From Spongilla lacustris (taxonomy: Eukaryota; Porifera; Demospongiae; Spongillida; Spongillidae): a DNA stretch of 64,000 nt. The notes under the pieces were generated by a model, which saw only the letters and a list, made by a program, of their open reading frames with translations, searched no databases and was not told where the DNA came from. Every line of letters starts with the position of its first letter. Within the stretch, counting starts at the first letter, position 1. The stretch lies in assembly GCA_949361645.1 (NCBI GenBank), contig OX442436.1:5514386-5578385 (forward strand), in the 5' to 3' direction. A program made the position numbers and the translations under genes. Shown here piece after piece: positions 55,076-64,000 of the stretch.

Positions 55076-58000
55076 TCACTTAAGTACAGCATCTTTCACA
55101 GCTCTGAGGACAGCACATGCATGCCTCTCTGCCACCCTAGCATGATCCAGGTTGAACAGACACACTGGAGCTCGCTGTCCAGGCTGAGGAAATCTTGTGG
55201 ACATCTCATATTTAACTAGCACCTCCACGTTATGCACAACACAGCCTTTAAGTTTGGGCACCTCTGCTTCCAGCGCCATGGCTTGGTGGACAAGGTTCTC
55301 CTGGGTAGCTCCCCTCTCCCTCAGTCCACACACAGCCATCAGTCCCCCTCTCACCACCTTGCTCGCCACCTCATAAGCATGGAAGCAAACATGACAGGAG
55401 ATGCTTGGGTTGGTTGAGGTCTGGCCAAGGAGGACACATACAGCTTCCCAGTCTGCCTCTGCTTGGTTGATCCAGAGTCTTCCCTGGGAGGGGTCTGCAT
55501 TGGGTTGCCATTTTGGCGAGGGTTGGGGAGTGGAGGAACTGCTTCCTGCCTTTGCGCTGTTGCCCTGTTGCTCACTCCTCTCAGACTGTTGGTGGCTATG
55601 TGCTGTCTTGTCCCACTCTGTGAAATATGGCTGCCATTTTGGAGGTGGTGTCTCACTGCCATTGGTTTCAGGGGCAGGTGATTCTGCAGGTTGCATGGGT
55701 GGGTCTTCAAGGGGCAGTCCCTTCTCCAGTCTGCTGATCTGCTGCCTCAGGTACTTGTATACTTCTTCTGCAAGTACTACTCTGCCTGGATTTTTATCAG
55801 GGTGCCACTCAAGGTAGTAGCGCTTAATAGCTCTTCTGCGTTCACTCTCTGAAAGCTGCCAGACGTCTTTCAGTTCCTTGCTAAGCTGCAACATTGCTTC
55901 ATAGGCAGTCACATCAACCTTTGGAATGTTGGACTGAGTTGATAGCACAAGACGTTGCTCTATACCATTGAAGCTAACATCAGGACGACTTGCCCCTCGA
56001 AGGAACTTGTACAGAGAAAGAGAACTGACAATAATTCCTGTGACATCATCTTCTGTAATGTAGACTCTATATTTGATTTTCAGTTTACCAGCAGTGTTAT
56101 CACTTGATTCAACAGGATGAACAACCTGGGCAAATACAATACTTTCATCTTTAGTTTCATATCCAACCCACTCCTGGGGCCTGAAGATGTTCCCTGGTGC
56201 TTGATCAAGTCTGTGGTGCCAGGTGAGTGGTATAGGGTCCCCCAGCCTTGGTTCTAAATCATGATAGGACAGCTCCCTTGTATCCAATCTGAGGTTGAGT
56301 GTCTGGAGAACATCTTGAATGTCCTCCAGTCTCTGGACCATCAGAAGTGTGGAGATGTACTCCTTTAGTCGAAGCAGTACATCATAAGTTTGTTGCTTTG
56401 AGAATGATTCCAGATGTTTTATTACGAAATCACTCATAGCATCACAGACCAATTTGCAGGTGATCATAGATGTCTGTGACTGTCTAGCTGAATCAATGTA
56501 CAGTTGGCACTGGCCAGACTCTTCTGTTAGCTCGTACTTCAATTTGATAGTTCCAATGTCACATGCAGATTGGGCTATGGAGATGGAATGGCTCAGGTCC
56601 TGAACAGTGGACACTTGAATGTGGGAAAGAATGCGAGTGAGATCATCATGGATCCCCAAGGTGAGGTCAGTACCTCCTGCCAGATGTTCTATGACCTTTA
56701 CAATGGCTTTAATCAGCTCGGGCATTCTAAGTGTCTGCTGTAGCTGGACCACTAGGGGTGTGGCCACCTGGAGACAATCCCCATGCCTTACCTTAGTGAT
56801 GCACTTTGATATGCACTTTGGCCTCACCACCTCTGGGAGGAGACTGCAGAACTCCTCCTCCTGAATACCCAGTTGAGGTGGCAGAAGGAAAACAGACAAC
56901 CCAGCTCTGGAGAACTCCAGAACCTTGTGTGAGTACTGGACATTATCGCAGTAGACCAGGGATGTGGACACACAGAGCTTACCACTCTGGTCAGGGAGGT
57001 AGAGAGGAGACATATCGGGGATGTCAGTTCCCTTCATCTTCTTCAGCAGTGAGTACAAGGTATTCAGGGATGTGTGCACTGTTCTTTTTGTGTTGACATC
57101 TAGGTGCAGCTGATCTGACTGCTTGTAAGCCATCTCTAAGACAGTCCTCATGTGCACTGGGTCAATGGACCTTTTTACACCAATCCTTTGGAGAATTTTG
57201 TCCATGAATGCATACAGGTTATATGGAAGGCAATGAAGGAAAGGGTAGTATTGGCTGGCTTCACCAGTGGCCACCACTTCTGATGGCTTCACCAGGACTG
57301 GTATGGTAGGACCAAATTGTATTTGTGCATGGACAGGCACACAGGCCAAAGTACTGAGGGAATCGAGCAACTTACATGTAGGGCTTGCTTTATCGATACC
57401 GGATTGAAGGAATGCAAATATTGATGACATCACTGTTACCAGGTCAGTACCATCATCAGGGATGACAACCTCATGAGATGCCTGTTCAAAGAGAGCTCTG
57501 TTTGAAAATGGAGTTTTAGAAATCTGAACAATATTTTTCACTACATCTTCAATGTCTGGCTCAAGGGTAACTCCTAGGCTCTTTTGAACAGTATTTTTTG
57601 AACAATAGGGTAGTGTGATGACAGGCATTACAGTCCAAATAAGACTCTCATCTTCACCACAGTATGCTCCCCTCAAAGATGCCATATCAATGGTCTCCTC
57701 CCCCTTCTGAAGCCTATGAGGTGCTGCACATGCTGGAGCAATCCAGGTGAGATGCTTAAGCTCTCTAACAGCCACAAATGGCATGCCAGAGACCTTGTGC
57801 AGAAATCCACCACTATGGTGCTGACAATCTCCAAATGGCTTGCCACATATGTATGGATATTCACTAATGTGATGCTGACAGCTCCCAAGCAGATGATTCA
57901 GAAGATCAGAGGAAGCTTCCCTAATGGAGATGTCACACTGACCACTGACCACTGTTTGAATTAACTGCATAAAATCGTGTTCTGATACAGTTATTTTTAG

Positions 58001-61000
58001 TCCAAGTTCTTTAAAGAATGCAAGCCACATATGTTCTTCATGTAAATGTTTTTTAAAATATTCTGGAAGAAAATTATGCATCTTCTTGGAAATATGGAAA
58101 ATTCGTACTCTGTGGTCACAAAAGTCACTCACAGGCTTTAGGCAATTAACTGGGCCCAGGCATCTAAGGTTCATTAGGCTGTCTATAAAGGTCTCAGCTG
58201 CTGTGAATTCATTAGGCTTTGCATGTTTAATTTTAGCACAACAACGGTCATACAGATTGTCCCTGATGTGCTTTAAGTGTTCGTAGCGCTGGTTTTCCTT
58301 AAGTGAGGTAAAGCTACTGAATATGCACTTGGTGTAAAGCTCTTCATTTTGTATTTCTGTGACATTTATATCAGCTGGTGTTAACCCCTTCCATGCACCA
58401 TTATGATCCAGTAACACTGCACCACTTTTCTTCAGGCACTCCTCAACACCTTCTAAACACAGTTCAATATTTGTGGAAAGAACATATGCTGTTTTGCCAT
58501 TTAGATCTGTCCAGTTGCCAAATATGTCTTGAAAAAATGGCAGCTGTCTGATAAGGGCAGCACTTTCTCGATCCTCCTGAAATTTAATATGCTTAAAGTA
58601 TTGAACCATAATTTTGACATCATCTGGTGAGGCATTAATTAAAGACCTTTTATGAAGGTTAACTAGATTCAAAAGTACTCTACTGTGCTGCTCCATTTGA
58701 GGACAATACTTACGAGCAACATGAGGCAACCACTGCTCTAGAAAGGGCATTCCAAGTGAGTGGAGGATACCAACAACACCACTAATGCTATTATTTCCTG
58801 GTGCTACTTCTGATGGCTCAGCTATGGGAAGTACTGGGGACATGGTGGAGAACAGATGTTTGCACGAGGAGGGAAGGACTGCCCATTTCTTTACAATTAT
58901 ATCTAGGCATGATTTGAATATAGTATCTTCAGAAAAGCATTTCCAAATAGATTCCATAATCTTCTCATCTAGGAGCCCACTTTCAGCCTGTCCATCCAAC
59001 AGTTCATCTGGCAATATTTCACACAACATATCATCCAAATTCTCATTGTAATAATCATCATTGCAGTCAGGCCCAGCTGCAGCAGTGAGGAAGTAGTGAG
59101 GCACCATGTTCAGGCAGAGAAGATCAGGATGAAGGAATCTGTGATGGCTGCGAGGAAAAAGACCAGAGAAATCTGACCTCAGTAGAAGAGTCTCTTTATC
59201 AAATCTTCTGATCTGCTGATCTGCTGTCATTAGAGGCAGGCCTTCAGGAAATGGTGGTTGCTCTGAATCACCTGTTTTACTTGCATTTGTATCACCAACA
59301 AAGGCCCAACCATGTTTACATTTGTTAAGAATATATTCTAAGAACCTCTTAAAATTGGCAACAGTCTTGAACTTTGTGTCTTCAACATCACAAGGGAACT
59401 TCCCTCCATGAGGCACTACCTGGTCATGGTACTGGCTGTAATAGCTGTACACAGTCTGTGCTGTAGTGGTAGGCAGAGAAGTAAGGCCACAGTCACTTAG
59501 GTCTTCTCTGATGCTGTGAGGTGCTAATGTAATCACCATCCCTGTCATCTCTAGGATACACCTGATGTCATCACCATTGTCACCACCTGCAGATGTAACT
59601 GACGGTGCATTAGGGCTCACAGCTGGACAACCCTCTAGACATAGGTGCCCAGTCCTTTGGGGCTGCTCAGGAAGGTGAGTACTTGGATGGCCATTGGAAG
59701 GTACAATGGCTGTGCTAGCTGCTCCTCCTACCTGAAGAGCATGTACAGTGCTGGCTACTGACCGGGAACGTCTGTCATGTTTGGAGTGATGGTATAGAGT
59801 ATTGGTATCTATTTGAAAGAAGTGTGCTTGTTCACGTGATGTGGCTGAGAGCAGAGCATGCCACTTTACAGATAGCATTGGAGCAGGCTCTTCCACCATA
59901 TTGTCATCATCAGCTGAGAGAAGCAAGCAGGCTCTTTCATGGTCAGGAACAGCCAAAATTCTTGAATTGTGGTATATTAACTTTTTGTAAACATCTTTTG
60001 CCAACTCCTCCCAAACCTCTTTGAGGAGATTAAGATGGGGAAATAAGGAGTAATAATGAGCTAAATCTTCTCTCATCTGGTCATATGTAGAGTATTCTTT
60101 TTGCTTCATGACATGACGTCGCGCATCTAACAGAAACTTACAGTAAGAGGATGAGATGGCAGACATAAGGTTCCTGTTCCAGATGAGTCGTGGATCATCA
60201 GAGTTTGCTCTGGTTGGATCGGTGTGCTTCCAAAGATCTCTTCGTGCAGTGTTAAGGGCAAAGTGGCCATTAATGTGCACAGGAAGGTGGGACATAATTG
60301 GAAGTGGAAGGAAACAGTAAACTTGACCTTTCAGTGTCTCCATGGTGTCAAGAGGTGTAGCAATACCATGTCTTGGCTTCATCTGTTTAATGTAGGTCCA
60401 TTTTTGCATCTCCTGATCAATGTCCCCTATCCCTTGCTGTATCAACCACCTTTCCTCAATCTTCTTCTCCTTTCTCTGCTTATTTGTACTCTCCCCCTGT
60501 ACTTGTGTTTCACAGAGATGAAGTGTGTACATAACTGTTTTGGGTTCACTTCCAGAAACAGAAGTGAAATCGTGTACAGCTTCTTTGAACACGTCAAGTT
60601 GTCTCCTAGCAGCTTGATCCACATGAGTGCTGAAGTGGTGAGTGACATCTAGGTGGTGGCTGTCTACTTCAATAACAAAGAATTTGACCTCTGTGACATT
60701 GTTGAGGAAGAGCATGGACTGCTTCATGCAGGGGGCCCATTTCTCAAGTAACTTCTGCATCTTTTTAGCATCCAATGGTGGAGGCTTTGATCCATTAGGT
60801 TGTGGCGGAACTATCTGAGAGGTAGTAACCATTTCATGTGTGTGTCTAAGAGGAAATCTAAACAGTGATCCACCTTTCAGTTCATCTTTGAGGTCTTGGG
60901 AACAATTTTGTAAACCCTCTTGAAGGTAGGAGGATTGTACGTCAGGAAACTTCTGCCAGAATCCATCATTCAACTTGTCCAATCGTCTCCCTGGCTTTAT

Positions 61001-64000
61001 TTCATTGGCTCCTGGAGCATACTTACAGTGGGGATCAAAGATGCACATTGTTTCTCCATTGGACACAAAACTAGGACAGTCTGTTAGATGGTACACTGCA
61101 TTAAACCCAATCCCATACTGTCCTATGGTCTCAGCATCTGACCTTTTTCCCCCAAAACCCAACTTCTGTATCCCTTCAAGGTCACTTGGTTTAAATACAG
61201 AGCTATTCCAGACAAGCAGAGCAGGTCCTTGAAGGTCCTTCCACTTTTCATTGAATACCTTTTCCCCATGAGTTCTCTTGTCCAGAATGATATACATCTT
61301 GTTAGCTTTGGCATCATCTGCATTCTGTAGGAACTCTTTGAGGACTGTCTCATCATTGGGGTAGTCCTGCAGAATGTTCTGGATTCTCCTGGTAAGAGGT
61401 TCACTCTGACCAAACGCCTCTACGTTTTCTGTATATTCAAACAGTGATGCATACTTCTCAACAATCAGACTTCGTACAGTTTTTACTCCCAGCTTTAGAG
61501 CCAAAGGTCTAGGGATGTTATCATGTAAAAATATGGTACCTTCACCAGCCTCACACCAAGGTGTATCATTGAAGGCCAACAGGCTGGCATCATGCATGAC
61601 ATATGTCTGGTCTGGGAGCATCACTGTTTGGTTCAAATCTTCAGTCTTCCGCTCACGAAGAAGAGGTATGATGTTACTTATTACCAGTTGGCATTCTTCA
61701 CTGACAGGCTCATTTCCAAAGTCATCAGCCATCTGTTTGAGTGCTCCCAAGGCATCATTGATGGTGAATACTGGCTGAATATGGAGAAATTCTACAAGTC
61801 TCTGTCTGTAGAGCAGAATGATAGGAACTTTAAACAAGTATGGTCCATCAAGTGCCCAGTTCTTTGCTACCATATTTGGGCATATAAATTCTTTTCCAGT
61901 CCAGATGCAATGCAGAGTCCTCATTTCATCAATCTCAGATCCAATCGGTTGGATTTTGGAGCCCAAGAAGTGATCAAAGAAGCTATAAACAGCATCACAG
62001 ATAGTATACACTGATGATATAGCATCTGAATCTAATTGTGATACTGTAGCTATCAGCTGCTTGAGATGGGCCATGACCTCAGCACATGATGGAGTGGTCC
62101 TTATTTGGAGAAGAGTGCAAACATCTGCAGGCAGTTGTATTACACATCCATCAGGGGAGCTCCATTGGAAGATAGCAACACTAGAGCCAGCAATCAATTC
62201 AATATTATATGACGCTGATGTATCTGGTCCAAATGTGACCAAGTCCTTTCCTAAGAGGAGAGGAGGGCAGCTGTTCCCAAACCAGGGCAATGGATATCCA
62301 TTTGGTTTTTGTTTGACAGGCAAGAATGGGATAGCTGCAAGACCTTTAGCTTCATCTGGAACTGTCCCTTTGGGACACATAGCCATGTTCTTGTGGATGC
62401 TTTGTAATATGTATTGAACTCTTTTCAGAGTCTTGTCATGATCTATCTTATAGAGTGAGCCAATGGTTTGTGCCCTTTCTATAACAAACTTCCAAGGTAC
62501 GGAGCCATGATGAAGACCAAGCTTAAGCATAGCTTGTTTTGCAAGACTACTTCTGCAAGCTGTTATGCTTGGAAACATGCTATCAGTATTGTCAAACATG
62601 GCTGCAAACTCAGACTGTGGATCAACTAGCTCACAACACTTCTTAAGAGTGGCTCCATTTGGAGTACATGGCACACAGTTGTGCCCCTCAAGAGCACATT
62701 TCAATGTCCTTTCTCGGTCAGTCCCTTTTCCAATCTCCACTGCAAACACCTCCAACAAGGTTACCAAGACTGCATTCCTGCATTCATGCTTGTTCTGGAG
62801 GAGACCAATCCTTTGAAAGAATATCTCAACAAACACCTGCTCAGTGATGATAGACTGTCTTAGCTGTACAATGTACCCACGATGGTCCAATGGAAGGTCC
62901 ACTACTGGAAGGCAAAGCTTTTCAATTGCCTCCACAATGCAAGGAGGAGTGTCTGCATGAGCAGAGGAGACAGCAAAGATGGCAGGAGCAATGAACCTGC
63001 TGTCCTTAACAGTCAACCACTGTGAGATATTGTAAGAGTACATGAGCTGCCCTGCTGAGATCATCCTGTACAGAGCAGCTATGCAGGCAGTCCAAGGATG
63101 GTGCTGCTCCAGCTCCTTATCCAGAGGCCACAGGAAATGGAAGACATAACCAGCTAGCTTACCCTCCTGCTCCAGTCCCTTCAGAGCCTCAAGCAGTGAA
63201 TAATATGCCTTTGGGATCACTGTCTCCATCAGACTAATGTTCCACTGGGATTCTTTAGTGCTATGGGGTGTGTGGTTATCCTCTGCCCAGATGCCTGTGC
63301 GGTTGGTCATCACAGCAAAGTTAGCACTGACATGTACAGGGAGACCAGTATTCTTGGACAGGGGCAAGAAGCAGAAGGTCTCTCCAATACACCTCTGGAC
63401 TTTATATCCTCCATCATGCATCTCAAGTAAGCAGGCCACTGAGCCAGTACCTTGCTTGCCTGATATTTTCTCCTCTGAGCTGCATACAAGCCAGATCTTG
63501 GATGAAGAGGAACCTCCATCATATTTGGTTGTAATTGTTGACAGACTGTTTCCTTCCCATTGCTGTGAGCTTTTTTGTATCTCCATGAGGATGCATGGTG
63601 TGGAGTTGTCGGCTTCAATGGAACAAAAGGTGATCTTTGTGACATGGCGCAGAAAGAGGATAAGCTCACTACTGCAACTCTTCAGGTCAGACACCATTTC
63701 ATCAATGGTGTGTTTGCTGTACATGGTACTACTGATCTCACTGGGGAATGTTCTAAAGGGTAGTCTGAACACTGTCCCATTGAAAGACTGCTGGGAGTTG
63801 AAACCAAACAGTCCTTGATATGGCTGGAGTTGTTTGGAGGACCGAAGGATTGGATGAGAGAGGTTTAATTTCTTTCCTGGCTTTGTGAAGTCCTTTACTG
63901 CTCCCTTTAAGTACATGAGTGTGGGGTCAAATATATGAAGATAGTCTCGACTGATGAAGGAAGGCACATCTGTGATGTGGTACACTGAGCAAAACCCCAC
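55076..64000 (-). CDS. SACS: Sacsin-like giant chaperone, C-terminal 2974 residues
   Basis: One uninterrupted reading frame runs from the window edge (no start codon in view) to the stop at 55076. Sacsin couples HSP90-like ATPase repeats to HSP70 through a J domain and acts in cytoplasmic proteostasis. The frame opens inside one sacsin-repeat ATPase domain (GFCSVYHITDVPSF). A second copy has DYPNDETVLKEFLQNADDAKA (about residue 877) and GIGFNAVYHLTDCPSF (about 966), so the repeat period is close to 960 residues. Near 2715-2760 is a J domain with the HPD signature (YYLEWHPDKNPG). A Pro/Ser/Gln linker with two KWQP repeats follows, then a HEPN domain from about 2840 (INQAEADWEAVC, CHVCFHAYEVASKV) to the end. 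The order matches vertebrate SACS. The UBL and further repeats, if present, are outside the window. Confidence 0.95.
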   Translation of the reverse strand: MGFCSVYHITDVPSFISRDYLHIFDPTLMYLKGAVKDFTKPGKKLNLSHPILRSSKQLQPYQGLFGFNSQQSFNGTVFRLPFRTFPSEISSTMYSKHTIDEMVSDLKSCSSELILFLRHVTKITFCSIEADNSTPCILMEIQKSSQQWEGNSLSTITTKYDGGSSSSKIWLVCSSEEKISGKQGTGSVACLLEMHDGGYKVQRCIGETFCFLPLSKNTGLPVHVSANFAVMTNRTGIWAEDNHTPHSTKESQWNISLMETVIPKAYYSLLEALKGLEQEGKLAGYVFHFLWPLDKELEQHHPWTACIAALYRMISAGQLMYSYNISQWLTVKDSRFIAPAIFAVSSAHADTPPCIVEAIEKLCLPVVDLPLDHRGYIVQLRQSIITEQVFVEIFFQRIGLLQNKHECRNAVLVTLLEVFAVEIGKGTDRERTLKCALEGHNCVPCTPNGATLKKCCELVDPQSEFAAMFDNTDSMFPSITACRSSLAKQAMLKLGLHHGSVPWKFVIERAQTIGSLYKIDHDKTLKRVQYILQSIHKNMAMCPKGTVPDEAKGLAAIPFLPVKQKPNGYPLPWFGNSCPPLLLGKDLVTFGPDTSASYNIELIAGSSVAIFQWSSPDGCVIQLPADVCTLLQIRTTPSCAEVMAHLKQLIATVSQLDSDAISSVYTICDAVYSFFDHFLGSKIQPIGSEIDEMRTLHCIWTGKEFICPNMVAKNWALDGPYLFKVPIILLYRQRLVEFLHIQPVFTINDALGALKQMADDFGNEPVSEECQLVISNIIPLLRERKTEDLNQTVMLPDQTYVMHDASLLAFNDTPWCEAGEGTIFLHDNIPRPLALKLGVKTVRSLIVEKYASLFEYTENVEAFGQSEPLTRRIQNILQDYPNDETVLKEFLQNADDAKANKMYIILDKRTHGEKVFNEKWKDLQGPALLVWNSSVFKPSDLEGIQKLGFGGKRSDAETIGQYGIGFNAVYHLTDCPSFVSNGETMCIFDPHCKYAPGANEIKPGRRLDKLNDGFWQKFPDVQSSYLQEGLQNCSQDLKDELKGGSLFRFPLRHTHEMVTTSQIVPPQPNGSKPPPLDAKKMQKLLEKWAPCMKQSMLFLNNVTEVKFFVIEVDSHHLDVTHHFSTHVDQAARRQLDVFKEAVHDFTSVSGSEPKTVMYTLHLCETQVQGESTNKQRKEKKIEERWLIQQGIGDIDQEMQKWTYIKQMKPRHGIATPLDTMETLKGQVYCFLPLPIMSHLPVHINGHFALNTARRDLWKHTDPTRANSDDPRLIWNRNLMSAISSSYCKFLLDARRHVMKQKEYSTYDQMREDLAHYYSLFPHLNLLKEVWEELAKDVYKKLIYHNSRILAVPDHERACLLLSADDDNMVEEPAPMLSVKWHALLSATSREQAHFFQIDTNTLYHHSKHDRRSRSVASTVHALQVGGAASTAIVPSNGHPSTHLPEQPQRTGHLCLEGCPAVSPNAPSVTSAGGDNGDDIRCILEMTGMVITLAPHSIREDLSDCGLTSLPTTTAQTVYSYYSQYHDQVVPHGGKFPCDVEDTKFKTVANFKRFLEYILNKCKHGWAFVGDTNASKTGDSEQPPFPEGLPLMTADQQIRRFDKETLLLRSDFSGLFPRSHHRFLHPDLLCLNMVPHYFLTAAAGPDCNDDYYNENLDDMLCEILPDELLDGQAESGLLDEKIMESIWKCFSEDTIFKSCLDIIVKKWAVLPSSCKHLFSTMSPVLPIAEPSEVAPGNNSISGVVGILHSLGMPFLEQWLPHVARKYCPQMEQHSRVLLNLVNLHKRSLINASPDDVKIMVQYFKHIKFQEDRESAALIRQLPFFQDIFGNWTDLNGKTAYVLSTNIELCLEGVEECLKKSGAVLLDHNGAWKGLTPADINVTEIQNEELYTKCIFSSFTSLKENQRYEHLKHIRDNLYDRCCAKIKHAKPNEFTAAETFIDSLMNLRCLGPVNCLKPVSDFCDHRVRIFHISKKMHNFLPEYFKKHLHEEHMWLAFFKELGLKITVSEHDFMQLIQTVVSGQCDISIREASSDLLNHLLGSCQHHISEYPYICGKPFGDCQHHSGGFLHKVSGMPFVAVRELKHLTWIAPACAAPHRLQKGEETIDMASLRGAYCGEDESLIWTVMPVITLPYCSKNTVQKSLGVTLEPDIEDVVKNIVQISKTPFSNRALFEQASHEVVIPDDGTDLVTVMSSIFAFLQSGIDKASPTCKLLDSLSTLACVPVHAQIQFGPTIPVLVKPSEVVATGEASQYYPFLHCLPYNLYAFMDKILQRIGVKRSIDPVHMRTVLEMAYKQSDQLHLDVNTKRTVHTSLNTLYSLLKKMKGTDIPDMSPLYLPDQSGKLCVSTSLVYCDNVQYSHKVLEFSRAGLSVFLLPPQLGIQEEEFCSLLPEVVRPKCISKCITKVRHGDCLQVATPLVVQLQQTLRMPELIKAIVKVIEHLAGGTDLTLGIHDDLTRILSHIQVSTVQDLSHSISIAQSACDIGTIKLKYELTEESGQCQLYIDSARQSQTSMITCKLVCDAMSDFVIKHLESFSKQQTYDVLLRLKEYISTLLMVQRLEDIQDVLQTLNLRLDTRELSYHDLEPRLGDPIPLTWHHRLDQAPGNIFRPQEWVGYETKDESIVFAQVVHPVESSDNTAGKLKIKYRVYITEDDVTGIIVSSLSLYKFLRGASRPDVSFNGIEQRLVLSTQSNIPKVDVTAYEAMLQLSKELKDVWQLSESERRRAIKRYYLEWHPDKNPGRVVLAEEVYKYLRQQISRLEKGLPLEDPPMQPAESPAPETNGSETPPPKWQPYFTEWDKTAHSHQQSERSEQQGNSAKAGSSSSTPQPSPKWQPNADPSQGRLWINQAEADWEAVCVLLGQTSTNPSISCHVCFHAYEVASKVVRGGLMAVCGLRERGATQENLVHQAMALEAEVPKLKGCVVHNVEVLVKYEMSTRFPQPGQRAPVCLFNLDHARVAERHACAVLRAVKDAVLK

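Overview
The window is nuclear DNA of an animal. It carries intron-rich genes with GT-AG and a few GC-AG splice sites and metazoan families (a forkhead factor, STAMBP/AMSH, a FUT10/11-type fucosyltransferase, a WRN-type RecQ helicase, a sacsin-like giant). Introns hold large simple-sequence and minisatellite arrays, and there are several foldback (MITE-like) elements. Very short intergenic gaps and a giant intronless sacsin-like gene suggest a non-bilaterian such as a demosponge. That placement is inference; no species is claimed. A 200-base N run (51330-51529) is an assembly gap.

Layout. 1-5673 (+): 3' half of the glycine decarboxylase gene GLDC, 12 exons. 6359-7919 (-): a two-exon forkhead gene, convergent with GLDC. 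8782-24838 (-): STAMBP, 8 small exons spread over 16 kb of repeat-filled introns. 24952-27279 and 27453-30114 (-): two tandem TMPPE-like membrane metallophosphoesterase genes, parts of them nearly identical. 30178-33284 (+): ZNG1 (CBWD/COBW), 12 exons, divergent from the second TMPPE gene with only 63 bases between the start codons. 33363-37179 (-): a partial copy of the 3' end of the helicase gene, lacking HRDC. 37703-37785 (+): tRNA-Leu(CAG). 38628-50864 (-): a full WRN-type RecQ helicase, 31 exons, with a second tRNA-Leu(CAG) in an intron. 51530-52938 (+): GT10 fucosyltransferase, 5' end lost in the gap. 53883-54654 (-): two exons of an unrecognised gene. 55076-64000 (-): sacsin-like chaperone of at least 2974 aa with J and HEPN domains, open at the window edge.

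Exon models for GLDC, the forkhead gene, STAMBP, both TMPPE genes, ZNG1 and the helicase were built by hand from splice sites, reading-frame continuity and remembered family sequence. Phases close without a frameshift in each. The genes do not form one pathway; they are neighbouring housekeeping and regulatory genes (glycine cleavage, endosomal deubiquitination, zinc metallochaperone, DNA repair, glycosylation, proteostasis).

The most interesting item is the helicase locus. Its last ten exons were duplicated downstream, and the copy lost the HRDC exons in a way that leaves exon skipping in frame. It could therefore be an alternative HRDC-less 3' module rather than debris.
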